Assembly (NCBI GenBank): GCA_038214085.1
Contig: JBBQSF010000018.1
Location: forward strand, 1-31,189
Length of the DNA stretch: 31,189 nucleotides
DNA from: JBBQSF01 sp038214085
Lineage (GTDB): Bacteria > Bacteroidota > Bacteroidia > Bacteroidales > CG2-30-32-10
Reading direction: 5' to 3'
Numbering within the stretch: the first letter of the stretch is position 1; the number at the start of each line of letters is the position of its first letter. The translations under genes and the position numbers were made by a program. Positions 14,714 through 22,275 of this stretch are shown in pieces. Below the pieces are notes generated by a model. The model was not told the DNA's origin and searched no databases. It saw only the letters and a program-made list of their open reading frames with translations.

Positions 14714-15580
14714 ATGAGACAACTCAAAATATCAAAATCGATCACTAACCGCGAAACCGCTTCCCTAGATAAATATTTATCCGAAATTGGTCGTGAAGAG
14801 TTGATTACAGCTGAAGAAGAAGTTCTTTTAGCTCAAAGAATTAAAGCAGGTGACGAAAAAGCACTTGAAAAATTAACCAAAGCAAATCTTCGATTTGTAG
14901 TTTCTGTTGCCAAGCAATACCAGAATCAGGGACTAAGTTTGCCTGACCTTATTAATGAAGGTAATTTAGGCCTTATTAAAGCTGCACAGCGATTTGACGA
15001 AACCCGTGGATTTAAATTTATTTCCTATGCAGTTTGGTGGATTCGCCAGTCGATATTACAGGCACTTGCCGAACAATCCCGAATTATACGTTTACCGCTG
15101 AATCAGGTTGGTTCGCTGAATAAAATTTCGAAAGAAGCATCGCGTTTAGAACAGCTTTACGAAAGAGCACCTTCATCTGATGAAATTGCTGATGCACTTG
15201 AACTTCCTGAAGAAAAAGTTGCTGAAGCAATGAAAATTTCAACACGACACGTATCAGTTGATGCTCCTTTGCTGCAAGGTGAAGATATTTCGTTCCTTGA
15301 CATTTATGTAAACCACGATTCTCCGGATGCCGACAGCGGACTGATGCACGAATCACTGGCGCGTGAAATTCAACGCTCACTTTCAACCCTAACTGAAAAA
15401 GAACGTGATGTTATTAATCTCTATTTCGGAATAGGATTATCTCATGGATTAACTCTTGACGAAATCGCAATCCGTTTTGACCTTACCCGCGAACGCGTTC
15501 GTCAGATTAAAGAAAAGGCCATCAGACGTCTCAAACATACTTCTAGAAGCAAACTTCTGAAAGCATATCTGGGTCGGTAG
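14714..15580 (+). CDS. rpoD: Primary RNA polymerase sigma factor, RpoD/SigA type
   Basis: 288 residues, the short form typical of Bacteroidota, without the long region 1.1 and non-conserved insert of E. coli sigma-70. Region 1.2 is at about 16-45. Region 2 is at about 54-124 (NLRFVVSVAKQYQNQGLSLP, then FKFISYAVWWIRQSILQAL for -10/-7 recognition). Region 3 runs at about 130-205, and region 4 at about 223-278 has the helix-turn-helix GLTLDEIAIRFDLTRERVRQ. It directs core polymerase to housekeeping promoters, presumably the TAnnTTTG sites seen all through this window. A strong terminator follows 17 bases after the stop. Transcribed alone. Confidence 0.96.
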   Translation: MRQLKISKSITNRETASLDKYLSEIGREELITAEEEVLLAQRIKAGDEKALEKLTKANLRFVVSVAKQYQNQGLSLPDLINEGNLGLIKAAQRFDETRGFKFISYAVWWIRQSILQALAEQSRIIRLPLNQVGSLNKISKEASRLEQLYERAPSSDEIADALELPEEKVAEAMKISTRHVSVDAPLLQGEDISFLDIYVNHDSPDADSGLMHESLAREIQRSLSTLTEKERDVINLYFGIGLSHGLTLDEIAIRFDLTRERVRQIKEKAIRRLKHTSRSKLLKAYLGR

Positions 15581-15597
15581 AAATACCCATTTTAGTT

Positions 15598-15632
15598 AAA
15601 AAGTTCTAATATATTTACTATTAGAACTTTTT
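15598..15632 (+). terminator. Rho-independent terminator of rpoD
   Basis: A perfect 13-base stem, AAAAAGTTCTAAT (15598-15610) and ATTAGAACTTTTT (15620-15632), with a 9-base loop and T-rich sequence after it. The A-start and T-end also allow it to work in reverse. Confidence 0.85.
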
Positions 15633-15637
15633 TGTTT

Positions 15638-15645
15638 TATTTTTG
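15638..15645 (+). promoter_or_regulatory. -7 promoter motif of the receiver gene
   Basis: TATTTTTG exactly matches TAnnTTTG, six bases after the rpoD terminator stem and 23 bases before the next ATG. It suggests the receiver gene has its own start and is insulated from rpoD. A -33 element would fall inside the terminator stem; none is seen. Confidence 0.5.
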
Positions 15646-15668
15646 TTCCTATTATTCAATATATACAA

Positions 15669-16052
15669 ATGAATCAGGAAAAAACCATCAGTATTTTAGC
15701 GGCTGAAGATAATTTTGTAAATCAAAAATTACTAGAAAAGATTTTTTCTATTCCAGGTTGGAATATTACCATTGTTTCTGATGGCAAGCGCGCAATTGAA
15801 GAAGCTGTAAAAATAAATTTTGATGCCATTCTGATGGACATCCGCATGCCTGATATCGATGGCTTTGAAGCTACAACCAAAATTAGGGAATTTAACAAAA
15901 CAGTTCCAATAATTGCAGTTACAGCAAATGCAATAATCGGATTCCGCGATTTATGTATAAATGCAGGAATGAACGATTTTATAACCAAACCATTCCGCAA
16001 AGAAGAATTGTTCGAAATCATTGAACAACAAATAAAATTCAAAGTCGTTTGA
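15669..16052 (+). CDS. Stand-alone response regulator receiver protein
   Basis: 127 residues consisting only of a CheY-like receiver domain. The acidic pocket is Glu13-Asp14, the phospho-acceptor is Asp57 (AILMDIRMPDIDGFEA), the switch Thr is Thr85 (IIAVTANA) and the conserved Lys is Lys107 (ITKPF). All needed residues are present. There is no output domain, so it would work by protein contact or as a phosphorelay intermediate; the sequence is most like receiver domains of hybrid histidine kinases. No kinase is nearby. It sits after the rpoD terminator with its own probable promoter and ends three bases from the convergent GSCFA gene. Confidence 0.93.
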   Translation: MNQEKTISILAAEDNFVNQKLLEKIFSIPGWNITIVSDGKRAIEEAVKINFDAILMDIRMPDIDGFEATTKIREFNKTVPIIAVTANAIIGFRDLCINAGMNDFITKPFRKEELFEIIEQQIKFKVV

Positions 16053-16055
16053 GTA

Positions 16056-17030
16056 TTACTCAAAATTCTTTTCAAAATCGCTCATATCAGCAAAAGGAAA
16101 CTTTTCTTTTACCTTTTTAACAAACGCACTATTCTTTCGCAAAAATCGCCTATGCTCTTCTGATTCTGGCCAGAATGGTTTATGATTTGACGCTGATATT
16201 AGAACTTCTATTTCATCGCATAACTCTTTGGCTGTTGCATCGAAATATTTTTCTCTGAATTTTGTCCAGATATAATCAATTGCCTGTTCGTTGGGATGAA
16301 GCATATCTGATTTATAGAAACGATAGTCGCGCAAATCGTCTATTAATAATTCGTATGCCGGAAAATAAGTGTATTTATCCGACTTTTCAATTAGCTTTTG
16401 AATTGCCACAAACAGTATGGATTTACTGAGCTGATTGTCTTCTGCGCCTTCACTCCAGTGGCGGACAGGACTTATCGTAAAAATCAATTTCGCATTAGGA
16501 TTTTTTTTGTGAAGTAACATCAATGTCTTTTCAAATGACTGAACAATTTCATCTACAGTTAGAAACTTTCTTTTAAAATCATTACTAGGCAATTTATGAC
16601 AATTTGCGACAATTTTATCAACTTTAATATGATGATAAACAATAGCTGTACCCAAAGTTACAAATATAAAATCTGATTTTAACAACATTTCAGAAGCAGC
16701 TACAATCTCTGAATTTATTTTCCATAAACACTTTTCCGCACTTATATCGTTAAATCTGCTATGGTGTTCAAGGCTAAACCACATATTATTTTTGCTAATT
16801 AAATCAGATTGGGAATAATGTCTATTCAAAAGCAAGTTGTTCAGACAATTTGAAATAGAAATTGGATTGTAAATTATACCCGATGGATTCATACATAAAT
16901 TGAACTTTCTATCAATCAATTTATTTCCTATGTTCTCAGCAAAACAAGAACCTATAAAAAAAAGATTCGATTCAGCGGAGATTTTCCTTGAAGATATTTC
17001 TGGTAAAACTTCAGTACGAAATGATTTCAT
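16056..17030 (-). CDS. GSCFA domain-containing protein (SGNH-hydrolase-like)
   Basis: 324 residues. The name-giving motif GSCFA is at 27-31 (FFIGSCFAENIG), followed by NPSGIIYNPISI, and near the C-terminal third by SDMLHPNEQAIDYIW, the Asp-x-x-His block expected of an SGNH-like esterase. These proteins are common in Bacteroidota and some proteobacteria and are thought to act on acylated glycans or similar esters, though little is proven. No signal peptide is seen, which argues for a cytosolic role. The ATG follows the porin stop by 27 bases, and that gap holds an exact -7 motif, so it need not depend on porin transcription. Confidence 0.9.
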   Translation of the reverse strand: MKSFRTEVLPEISSRKISAESNLFFIGSCFAENIGNKLIDRKFNLCMNPSGIIYNPISISNCLNNLLLNRHYSQSDLISKNNMWFSLEHHSRFNDISAEKCLWKINSEIVAASEMLLKSDFIFVTLGTAIVYHHIKVDKIVANCHKLPSNDFKRKFLTVDEIVQSFEKTLMLLHKKNPNAKLIFTISPVRHWSEGAEDNQLSKSILFVAIQKLIEKSDKYTYFPAYELLIDDLRDYRFYKSDMLHPNEQAIDYIWTKFREKYFDATAKELCDEIEVLISASNHKPFWPESEEHRRFLRKNSAFVKKVKEKFPFADMSDFEKNFE

Positions 17031-17049
17031 GCATTAAAATTAATTAATG

Positions 17050-17057
17050 CAAATATA
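17050..17057 (-). promoter_or_regulatory. -7 promoter motif of the GSCFA gene
   Basis: Minus-strand TATATTTG, exact TAnnTTTG, directly after the porin stop codon and 19 bases before the GSCFA ATG. A 7-base inverted repeat, GCATTAA (17031-17037) and TTAATGC (17044-17050), fills the short leader and could modulate start-codon access. No -33 match at the right spacing. Confidence 0.5.
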
Positions 17058-18263
17058 TTAAATTCCCAGTTCAATCTGCACCTGTCCTATCCAGTTTGCT
17101 TTTGGTTGTGGTAATTTGAGCGCATTTTTGTAGGAAATATTGGCCTGAAGTTTTATCCTATGCTCTTTTATATACTTGGATACGCCAATTGTATAATATT
17201 CTGTTTTCACTTCTTTTGAACTGATACTGCTTGAAGGGTTCACAACCGAGTACCTGCCAGCAACTTCATAATTATTTTTAAAGAGATAGCTTGCTTGTGA
17301 GAAAAAACCGTTTCCTGTATAAATATACAATTGTGATGAGTCAACCACTGAAAAAGTCATTGGGTTATCACAATTACGCATAAGGTATTCCGAAGCAACG
17401 GAAACACCTTTGTATTTAAACAATGCATCCACAAAAACCGATTCAATATTTTTAGGATTGGTTATTTCAAAACCATATTGCCCTGAAGACTTATGTGCAT
17501 GTATATTATAACTGTAGGTTGCAGCCAGAGAAATTTTGGGACTTGGTTCGCGCTTAAGATCACCTTCCGAATAATCCCCTTTATCCGTAAAGCTGCCCAA
17601 GGGCAAAACCTCAATTCTCCCTGTGTATGCAAGTCCATCGCCTGAGTAAGAATCATTTCTGCCATCGCCACTGGAAATAGCTCCCTTAATATTTAGAACT
17701 GCTGTATTTATTGGGACTGAATAATATGCAAATAGCCCAAAATCCCTGTCAATGTTAAAGAGGTTGTTTGCATTAGATCTGTCGATAAATTGCAATTGCC
17801 CCGACGAAGTAACCCTTTGCCTGTTTCCTGGAAGTTTTCCCTGACCAAAACCCATATAAAACTTGCTGTTGAAACGATAATATATCATTGCATCTCTCAA
17901 AATATTAGGAAAATGTGTTTTATCCCAATCCTGATCGTACCTTGTAAAAGCAAGCTGAATAGTATAGGAAAGATTCGTAGACAAAACAAAACCATCAAAG
18001 CGAAGACGCATGCGCTTAACCAAAGCTTCAATTTCAGTTACAGTAAAATCATCATTCGAAGCTGTTATAAAACCAATACGATTTTGCAATCTAAAACGGA
18101 TATTCATACTGAATTGTTTACCGGGCGCATCAAAGCCAACACCATTTTCAAAATGAATCATTGCATGCTCGTCCGACTCATCCTGAGCGAAACAATTTTG
18201 AGTTAAAAACTGTCCACATAAAAAAGTCAAAATACCAACAAGAGCAAAAAATAATTTCTTCAT
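17058..18263 (-). CDS. Outer-membrane porin, phosphate-selective O/P type
   Basis: 401 residues. A signal peptide (MKKLFFALVGILTFLCGQFL, cut after about NCFAQ) precedes a 16-strand-type barrel. Recognisable family parts are FSMNIRFRLQNRIGF, IEALVKRMRLRFDGFVLS, FYMGFGQGKLPGNRQR and the QLQFIDRSNANNLF loop. The family, founded on Pseudomonas OprP/OprO, forms anion-permeable channels; phosphate specificity in Bacteroidota is not established. Alternating hydrophobic residues continue to the end (WIGQVQIELGI), without a terminal aromatic residue. It lies upstream of the GSCFA gene and diverges from pyrG. No nearby phosphate-regulation genes support phosphate as substrate. Confidence 0.85.
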   Translation of the reverse strand: MKKLFFALVGILTFLCGQFLTQNCFAQDESDEHAMIHFENGVGFDAPGKQFSMNIRFRLQNRIGFITASNDDFTVTEIEALVKRMRLRFDGFVLSTNLSYTIQLAFTRYDQDWDKTHFPNILRDAMIYYRFNSKFYMGFGQGKLPGNRQRVTSSGQLQFIDRSNANNLFNIDRDFGLFAYYSVPINTAVLNIKGAISSGDGRNDSYSGDGLAYTGRIEVLPLGSFTDKGDYSEGDLKREPSPKISLAATYSYNIHAHKSSGQYGFEITNPKNIESVFVDALFKYKGVSVASEYLMRNCDNPMTFSVVDSSQLYIYTGNGFFSQASYLFKNNYEVAGRYSVVNPSSSISSKEVKTEYYTIGVSKYIKEHRIKLQANISYKNALKLPQPKANWIGQVQIELGI

Positions 18264-18397
18264 AATAATTTGATACTATTGAATTCATCAAAAAAAATAC
18301 ACCAATTAATTTTGTTCAAAGAAAATGATTTTTTTTTGAGGGAATATTAAGTAAATATTAAGTATTTTGCACAAATATTAATTTAAAATCAAGAATC

Positions 18398-20014
18398 ATG
18401 TCATCGACAAAATATATCTTTGTTACAGGTGGTGTTACATCCTCGCTGGGAAAAGGTATTATCTCCGCTTCGCTTGCCAAATTACTTCAGGCAAGAGGTT
18501 ATTCTGTAACAATACAGAAACTTGATCCATATATCAATATAGATCCTGGAACGTTAAACCCATATGAACATGGGGAATGTTACGTAACTGAAGATGGTGC
18601 GGAAACAGATCTTGATCTGGGACATTATGAAAGGTTTTTAAATGCCCCCACTTCTCAGGCAAACAATATTACAACCGGAAGAATTTATCAGGCAGTTATT
18701 GATAAAGAACGAAGAGGTGATTACTTAGGAGAAACAGTTCAGGTTATTCCTCACATCACTGATGAAATTAAGTACAGAATTAAACTTCTAGGTAACGATG
18801 GCAACTTTGATTTCGTTATAACCGAAATAGGTGGTACTGTTGGGGATATTGAATCGCTACCTTACATTGAGGCCGTTCGCCAGATGCGCTGGGAATTGGG
18901 AAGCAAATGCCTTGTTGTTCATTTAACGCTGGTACCATACCTTTCAGCAGCCGGAGAATTAAAAACAAAGCCAACACAGCATTCTGTAAAAATGCTGCTG
19001 GAACTGGGAGTTCAGCCAGATATTCTGGTTTGTAGATGCGAAAAACATCTGAACGACAATTTGAAAAACAAAATAGCACTTTTCTGCAACGTGGAACCAT
19101 CGTCGGTTATTGAATCTATCGACACTGACACCATATACAGGGTGCCCTTACTTATGCACGAACAATACCTTGACAATGTTGTGCTCACAAAAATGAAAAT
19201 GCCTCTTCTTCAGGAACCGGATATGGCAACTTGGACAGATTTTCTTTTCAAACTTGGAAATCCCGTTAACGAAGTCACCATTGGACTTATAGGGAAATAC
19301 GTTGAACTTAAGGACGCTTACAAATCAATAAGTGAAGCTTTTATTCATGCTGGAGCGACACATCAGTGCAAAGTGAATGTTAAAATGCTTCATTCGGAAG
19401 AAATTTTCGAAGACAATGCTGCTGAAAAACTTGCAGGGCTTAATGGAATTTTAGTAGCTCCTGGTTTTGGAGAGCGAGGAATTGAAGGAAAAATTACATC
19501 TATTCGTTTTGCACGCGAAAACAATATTCCTTTTTTAGGAATTTGCCTCGGTATGCAATGTGCTGTTATTGAATTTGCGCGAAATGTTCTGGGATTAAAA
19601 GATGCTCATTCTACCGAGATGAATCCCCGCACAAGCAATCCGGTAATTGATATCATGGAAGCACAAAAGAAAATTTCGTGCAAAGGTGGCACTATGAGGC
19701 TTGGAGCATATCCTTGCACTGTTTCGGAAGGAACCAACGCTTTTGATGTTTACCAAAACATAAATATTATCGAAAGACACAGACACCGCTATGAATTCAA
19801 CAACAAATACTTAGAGCCTTTTGAAAAAGCCGGTATGCATCCTTCAGGAATAAACCCCAAGGATTGTCTTGTGGAAATAATGGAAATTCCTGAACACCCA
19901 TGGTTTGTAGGCGTTCAGTTCCACCCGGAATACAAAAGTACTGTTGCTTCACCTCACCCACTTTTCAAAGGCTTTGTTAAAGCCGCTATCGCAAATAAAA
20001 ACAAAGAAGCTTAA
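18398..20014 (+). CDS. pyrG: CTP synthase
   Basis: 538 residues, full length. The N-terminal synthetase domain has VTGGVTSSLGKG (9-20) for ATP and the DPYINIDPGTLNPYEHGE block (43-60). The C-terminal class I glutamine amidotransferase has nucleophile Cys383 (GICLGMQ) and the His509-Glu511 pair (FHPEY). It makes CTP from UTP, ATP and glutamine in the cytosol. It precedes yidC by 73 bases, a pairing that recurs in Bacteroidota. A near-match to the -7 motif (TATTTTG, 18363-18369) lies 28 bases upstream of the ATG. A GC-rich hairpin follows the stop. Confidence 0.98.
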   Translation: MSSTKYIFVTGGVTSSLGKGIISASLAKLLQARGYSVTIQKLDPYINIDPGTLNPYEHGECYVTEDGAETDLDLGHYERFLNAPTSQANNITTGRIYQAVIDKERRGDYLGETVQVIPHITDEIKYRIKLLGNDGNFDFVITEIGGTVGDIESLPYIEAVRQMRWELGSKCLVVHLTLVPYLSAAGELKTKPTQHSVKMLLELGVQPDILVCRCEKHLNDNLKNKIALFCNVEPSSVIESIDTDTIYRVPLLMHEQYLDNVVLTKMKMPLLQEPDMATWTDFLFKLGNPVNEVTIGLIGKYVELKDAYKSISEAFIHAGATHQCKVNVKMLHSEEIFEDNAAEKLAGLNGILVAPGFGERGIEGKITSIRFARENNIPFLGICLGMQCAVIEFARNVLGLKDAHSTEMNPRTSNPVIDIMEAQKKISCKGGTMRLGAYPCTVSEGTNAFDVYQNINIIERHRHRYEFNNKYLEPFEKAGMHPSGINPKDCLVEIMEIPEHPWFVGVQFHPEYKSTVASPHPLFKGFVKAAIANKNKEA

Positions 20015-20045
20015 CAGAAACATTCCAAAATTTATCTCTTAATAA

Positions 20046-20074
20046 TGGAGGGCATTTAGTATATTTGCCCTCCA
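20046..20074 (+). terminator. GC-rich hairpin between pyrG and yidC
   Basis: A perfect 9-base stem, TGGAGGGCA (20046-20054) and TGCCCTCCA (20066-20074), with an 11-base loop, then AAAACTTTTTA. The T-run is four bases away, so termination may be partial. The yidC -7 motif lies inside the same block. Confidence 0.5.
20060..20067 (+). promoter_or_regulatory. -7 promoter motif of yidC
   Basis: TATATTTG exactly matches TAnnTTTG, 20 bases before the yidC ATG, in the loop and right arm of the pyrG-yidC hairpin. Gives a leader of about 10-15 bases. No clear -33 element. Confidence 0.5.
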
Positions 20075-20087
20075 AAACTTTTTATAC

Positions 20088-22013
20088 ATGAACAGAAATA
20101 CAATTTACGGTCTTTTATTGATTTTCGGAATTCTTATCGCATTCAGCATGTTTAACGCTCCTTCTAAAGAAGAAATAAGAGCAAAAAGAGAAAAGGATTC
20201 AATAGTTGTTGCACAAAAGCAAGAAAAAATTGCTGATTCAATTAAACGTGTAGCTAAAGCAGATACACTGAGTAGTAAAGATTCCACTAAAGCGAATACC
20301 GTTTCGGCTAAAAAAGATACTGTTAAACAAACTCAAAAAGTTATTGATGCAGGCGTTTTCAGCAAGGCAACCAACGGCGACAAAAAATTTACGATAATCG
20401 AAAATGAATTGATCAGGTTTAAATTCTCAAACTTGGGTGGGCGTTTATATTCTGTACAGTTAAAGAATTTTAAAACTTTCGACGCTAAACCTGTGATACT
20501 TTTTGACGGAGATTCAACTAGGTTTTCTCTTAATTTTTATTCAGAAAACAGAAATATTTCAACAGGCAAGCTTTATTTTGAACCATTTTTCTATGACACA
20601 AAATACAACGGCAAGGACAGTATTTCAATAACAGGACAGGATTCTGTTAGATTCGGAATGCGTTTGTATCCTGACTCGGCATCCAACCCAGACCGCAAAA
20701 AGTATATTGAATATTTATACACCATAAAAGGTGATAATTACATGATGCGCCTCGACTTGAATTTTAAAGAAATGGGCGATGTTCTGGCGGCAAACTCAAA
20801 CAAGGTGGGTCTCGACTGGCAGGCTGACATCAGACCTCAGGAGAAAGGCAGCGAGAACGAAAAAATTTCTACCACTGTATATTATAAATTTATTCAGGAA
20901 GATGTTGATTACCTGTCGGAATCAAAAGACGACAACAAAAATCTCGACACAAAAGTGCAATGGATCAGTTTCAAACAGCAGTTTTTTTCATCTGCATTAA
21001 TCGCCGACAAAGGTTTTGCAAACGCAAAAATTACTACATTGAAAAGTGATTCGTTAAAAGTGGTAAAACACCTTGCAGCTGACATAACTATTCCTTTCGA
21101 TAATACACAATCATTTGCGATGCGTTGGTATTTTGGCCCGAATCATTTCCGAACGCTAAAAACATATCATCTGGATTTGGAACGACAGATTCCTTTGGGC
21201 TGGAGTTTTTTCCTGTTCCGCTGGATCAATACAGGTGCGGTTATTCCAGTGTTTAATTGGCTTCAAAGTTTTGGTATGAATTACGGAATTATAATTCTTA
21301 TACTTACCCTTTTATTAAAAATCGTTCTCTTCCCTATTGCCTACAAAACTTATATTTCTTCAGCTAAAATGCGTGTACTCAAACCAGAAATTGATGAAAT
21401 AAACGCAAAAATTCCAAAAGAAAAAACCATGGAAAGGCAACAGGCTACAATGAGTCTGTATAAGAAGGCCGGGGTGAATCCCCTTTCCGGATGTATTCCG
21501 CTCCTGCTGCAAATGCCAATTTTGATTGCATTGTACCGGTTTTTCCCAGCATCAATTGAACTCCGACAGCAAAGCTTTTTATGGGCAAGTGACCTCTCGA
21601 CATACGATTCAATATATAATCTTGGATTTACCATTCCGTTCTATGGTGATCACGTGAGTTTATTTACGCTTTTAATGACGGTGTCAACCATTATCTATAC
21701 TAAGGTGAACAATCAGCTTATGGGTGCAGGTCAGCAGCAAATGCCGGGCATGAAATTCATGATGTACTTTATGCCTGTTATGTTCCTTGGCTTCTTTAAT
21801 AATTTTGCAGCAGGATTGAGTTATTACTATTTCCTTGCAAACATGCTTACTTTCTTACAGATGTATATCATCCGTAAAGTAATTAATGAAGATAAGATTC
21901 ATGCTAAAATTCAGGAAAATAAAAAGAGACCTGCAGGCAACAAGAAATCTGGTTTCCAGAAAAGACTTGAAGATATGGCAAAAAAAAGAGGTTATAATGC
22001 CCCTAAGAAATAA
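20088..22013 (+). CDS. yidC: Membrane protein insertase YidC
   Basis: 641 residues, Gram-negative type. The first membrane segment (about 6-23) is followed by a Lys/Ser-rich linker and a large periplasmic beta domain (about 90-360). The conserved Oxa1/YidC core then begins (WSFFLFRWINTGAVIPVFNW, MNYGIIILILTLLLKIVLFP) with the cytosolic hairpin and signature KAGVNPLSGCIPLLLQMPIL. Two further hydrophobic segments and a very basic tail (KKRPAGNKKSGFQKRLEDMA, then KKRGYNAPKK) follow, the tail suiting ribosome contact. YidC inserts and folds inner-membrane proteins alone or with SecYEG. Followed by a strong terminator. Confidence 0.97.
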   Translation: MNRNTIYGLLLIFGILIAFSMFNAPSKEEIRAKREKDSIVVAQKQEKIADSIKRVAKADTLSSKDSTKANTVSAKKDTVKQTQKVIDAGVFSKATNGDKKFTIIENELIRFKFSNLGGRLYSVQLKNFKTFDAKPVILFDGDSTRFSLNFYSENRNISTGKLYFEPFFYDTKYNGKDSISITGQDSVRFGMRLYPDSASNPDRKKYIEYLYTIKGDNYMMRLDLNFKEMGDVLAANSNKVGLDWQADIRPQEKGSENEKISTTVYYKFIQEDVDYLSESKDDNKNLDTKVQWISFKQQFFSSALIADKGFANAKITTLKSDSLKVVKHLAADITIPFDNTQSFAMRWYFGPNHFRTLKTYHLDLERQIPLGWSFFLFRWINTGAVIPVFNWLQSFGMNYGIIILILTLLLKIVLFPIAYKTYISSAKMRVLKPEIDEINAKIPKEKTMERQQATMSLYKKAGVNPLSGCIPLLLQMPILIALYRFFPASIELRQQSFLWASDLSTYDSIYNLGFTIPFYGDHVSLFTLLMTVSTIIYTKVNNQLMGAGQQQMPGMKFMMYFMPVMFLGFFNNFAAGLSYYYFLANMLTFLQMYIIRKVINEDKIHAKIQENKKRPAGNKKSGFQKRLEDMAKKRGYNAPKK

Positions 22014-22033
22014 GGAAATTTCCTGATCTAATT

Positions 22034-22070
22034 AAAAAACCTGCCCAACTATTGAGCAGGTTTTTTTTTT
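22034..22070 (+). terminator. Rho-independent terminator of yidC
   Basis: Stem AAAAAACCTGC (22034-22044) and GCAGGTTTTTT (22056-22066), 11-base loop, then more T residues to 22070. GC-rich upper stem and T-run make this a confident call. Confidence 0.9.
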
Positions 22071-22175
22071 ACCTATTACATAAATCATTAAGGTATTGCA
22101 ATAAAAAACCATGATTTGTCGTTTAGATGAATCAATCAGAAAAAAAAGATATGAATAATTTTAAGCAAATAATTA

Positions 22176-22183
22176 TACATTTG
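22176..22183 (+). promoter_or_regulatory. -7 promoter motif of the TonB receptor-DUF4249 operon
   Basis: TACATTTG exactly matches TAnnTTTG, 92 bases before the receptor ATG. The spacer 22071-22275 holds this motif and a short direct repeat and no gene. No -33 TTTG at standard spacing, which would suit an activator-dependent promoter. Confidence 0.45.
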
Positions 22184-22221
22184 TTCGTTAAGCAAAAACA
22201 AGAGATAAAACATTTACTTCA

Positions 22222-22249
22222 TTCAGCTCACTATAGCATTTCAGCTCAC
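22222..22249 (+). repeat. Tandem 10-base direct repeat in the receptor leader
   Basis: TTCAGCTCAC occurs at 22222-22231 and again at 22240-22249, an 18-base period, between the probable promoter and the ATG. Could be a regulator or RNA-binding site; no function is known. Confidence 0.4.
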
Positions 22250-22275
22250 AGGTTTTAGTTTTAAAAAAGAAGAAA

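Noticed and set aside
22071..22275. Riboswitch or small gene in the TonB receptor leader
   Set aside because: No known riboswitch core is recognisable and the only frames are very short.
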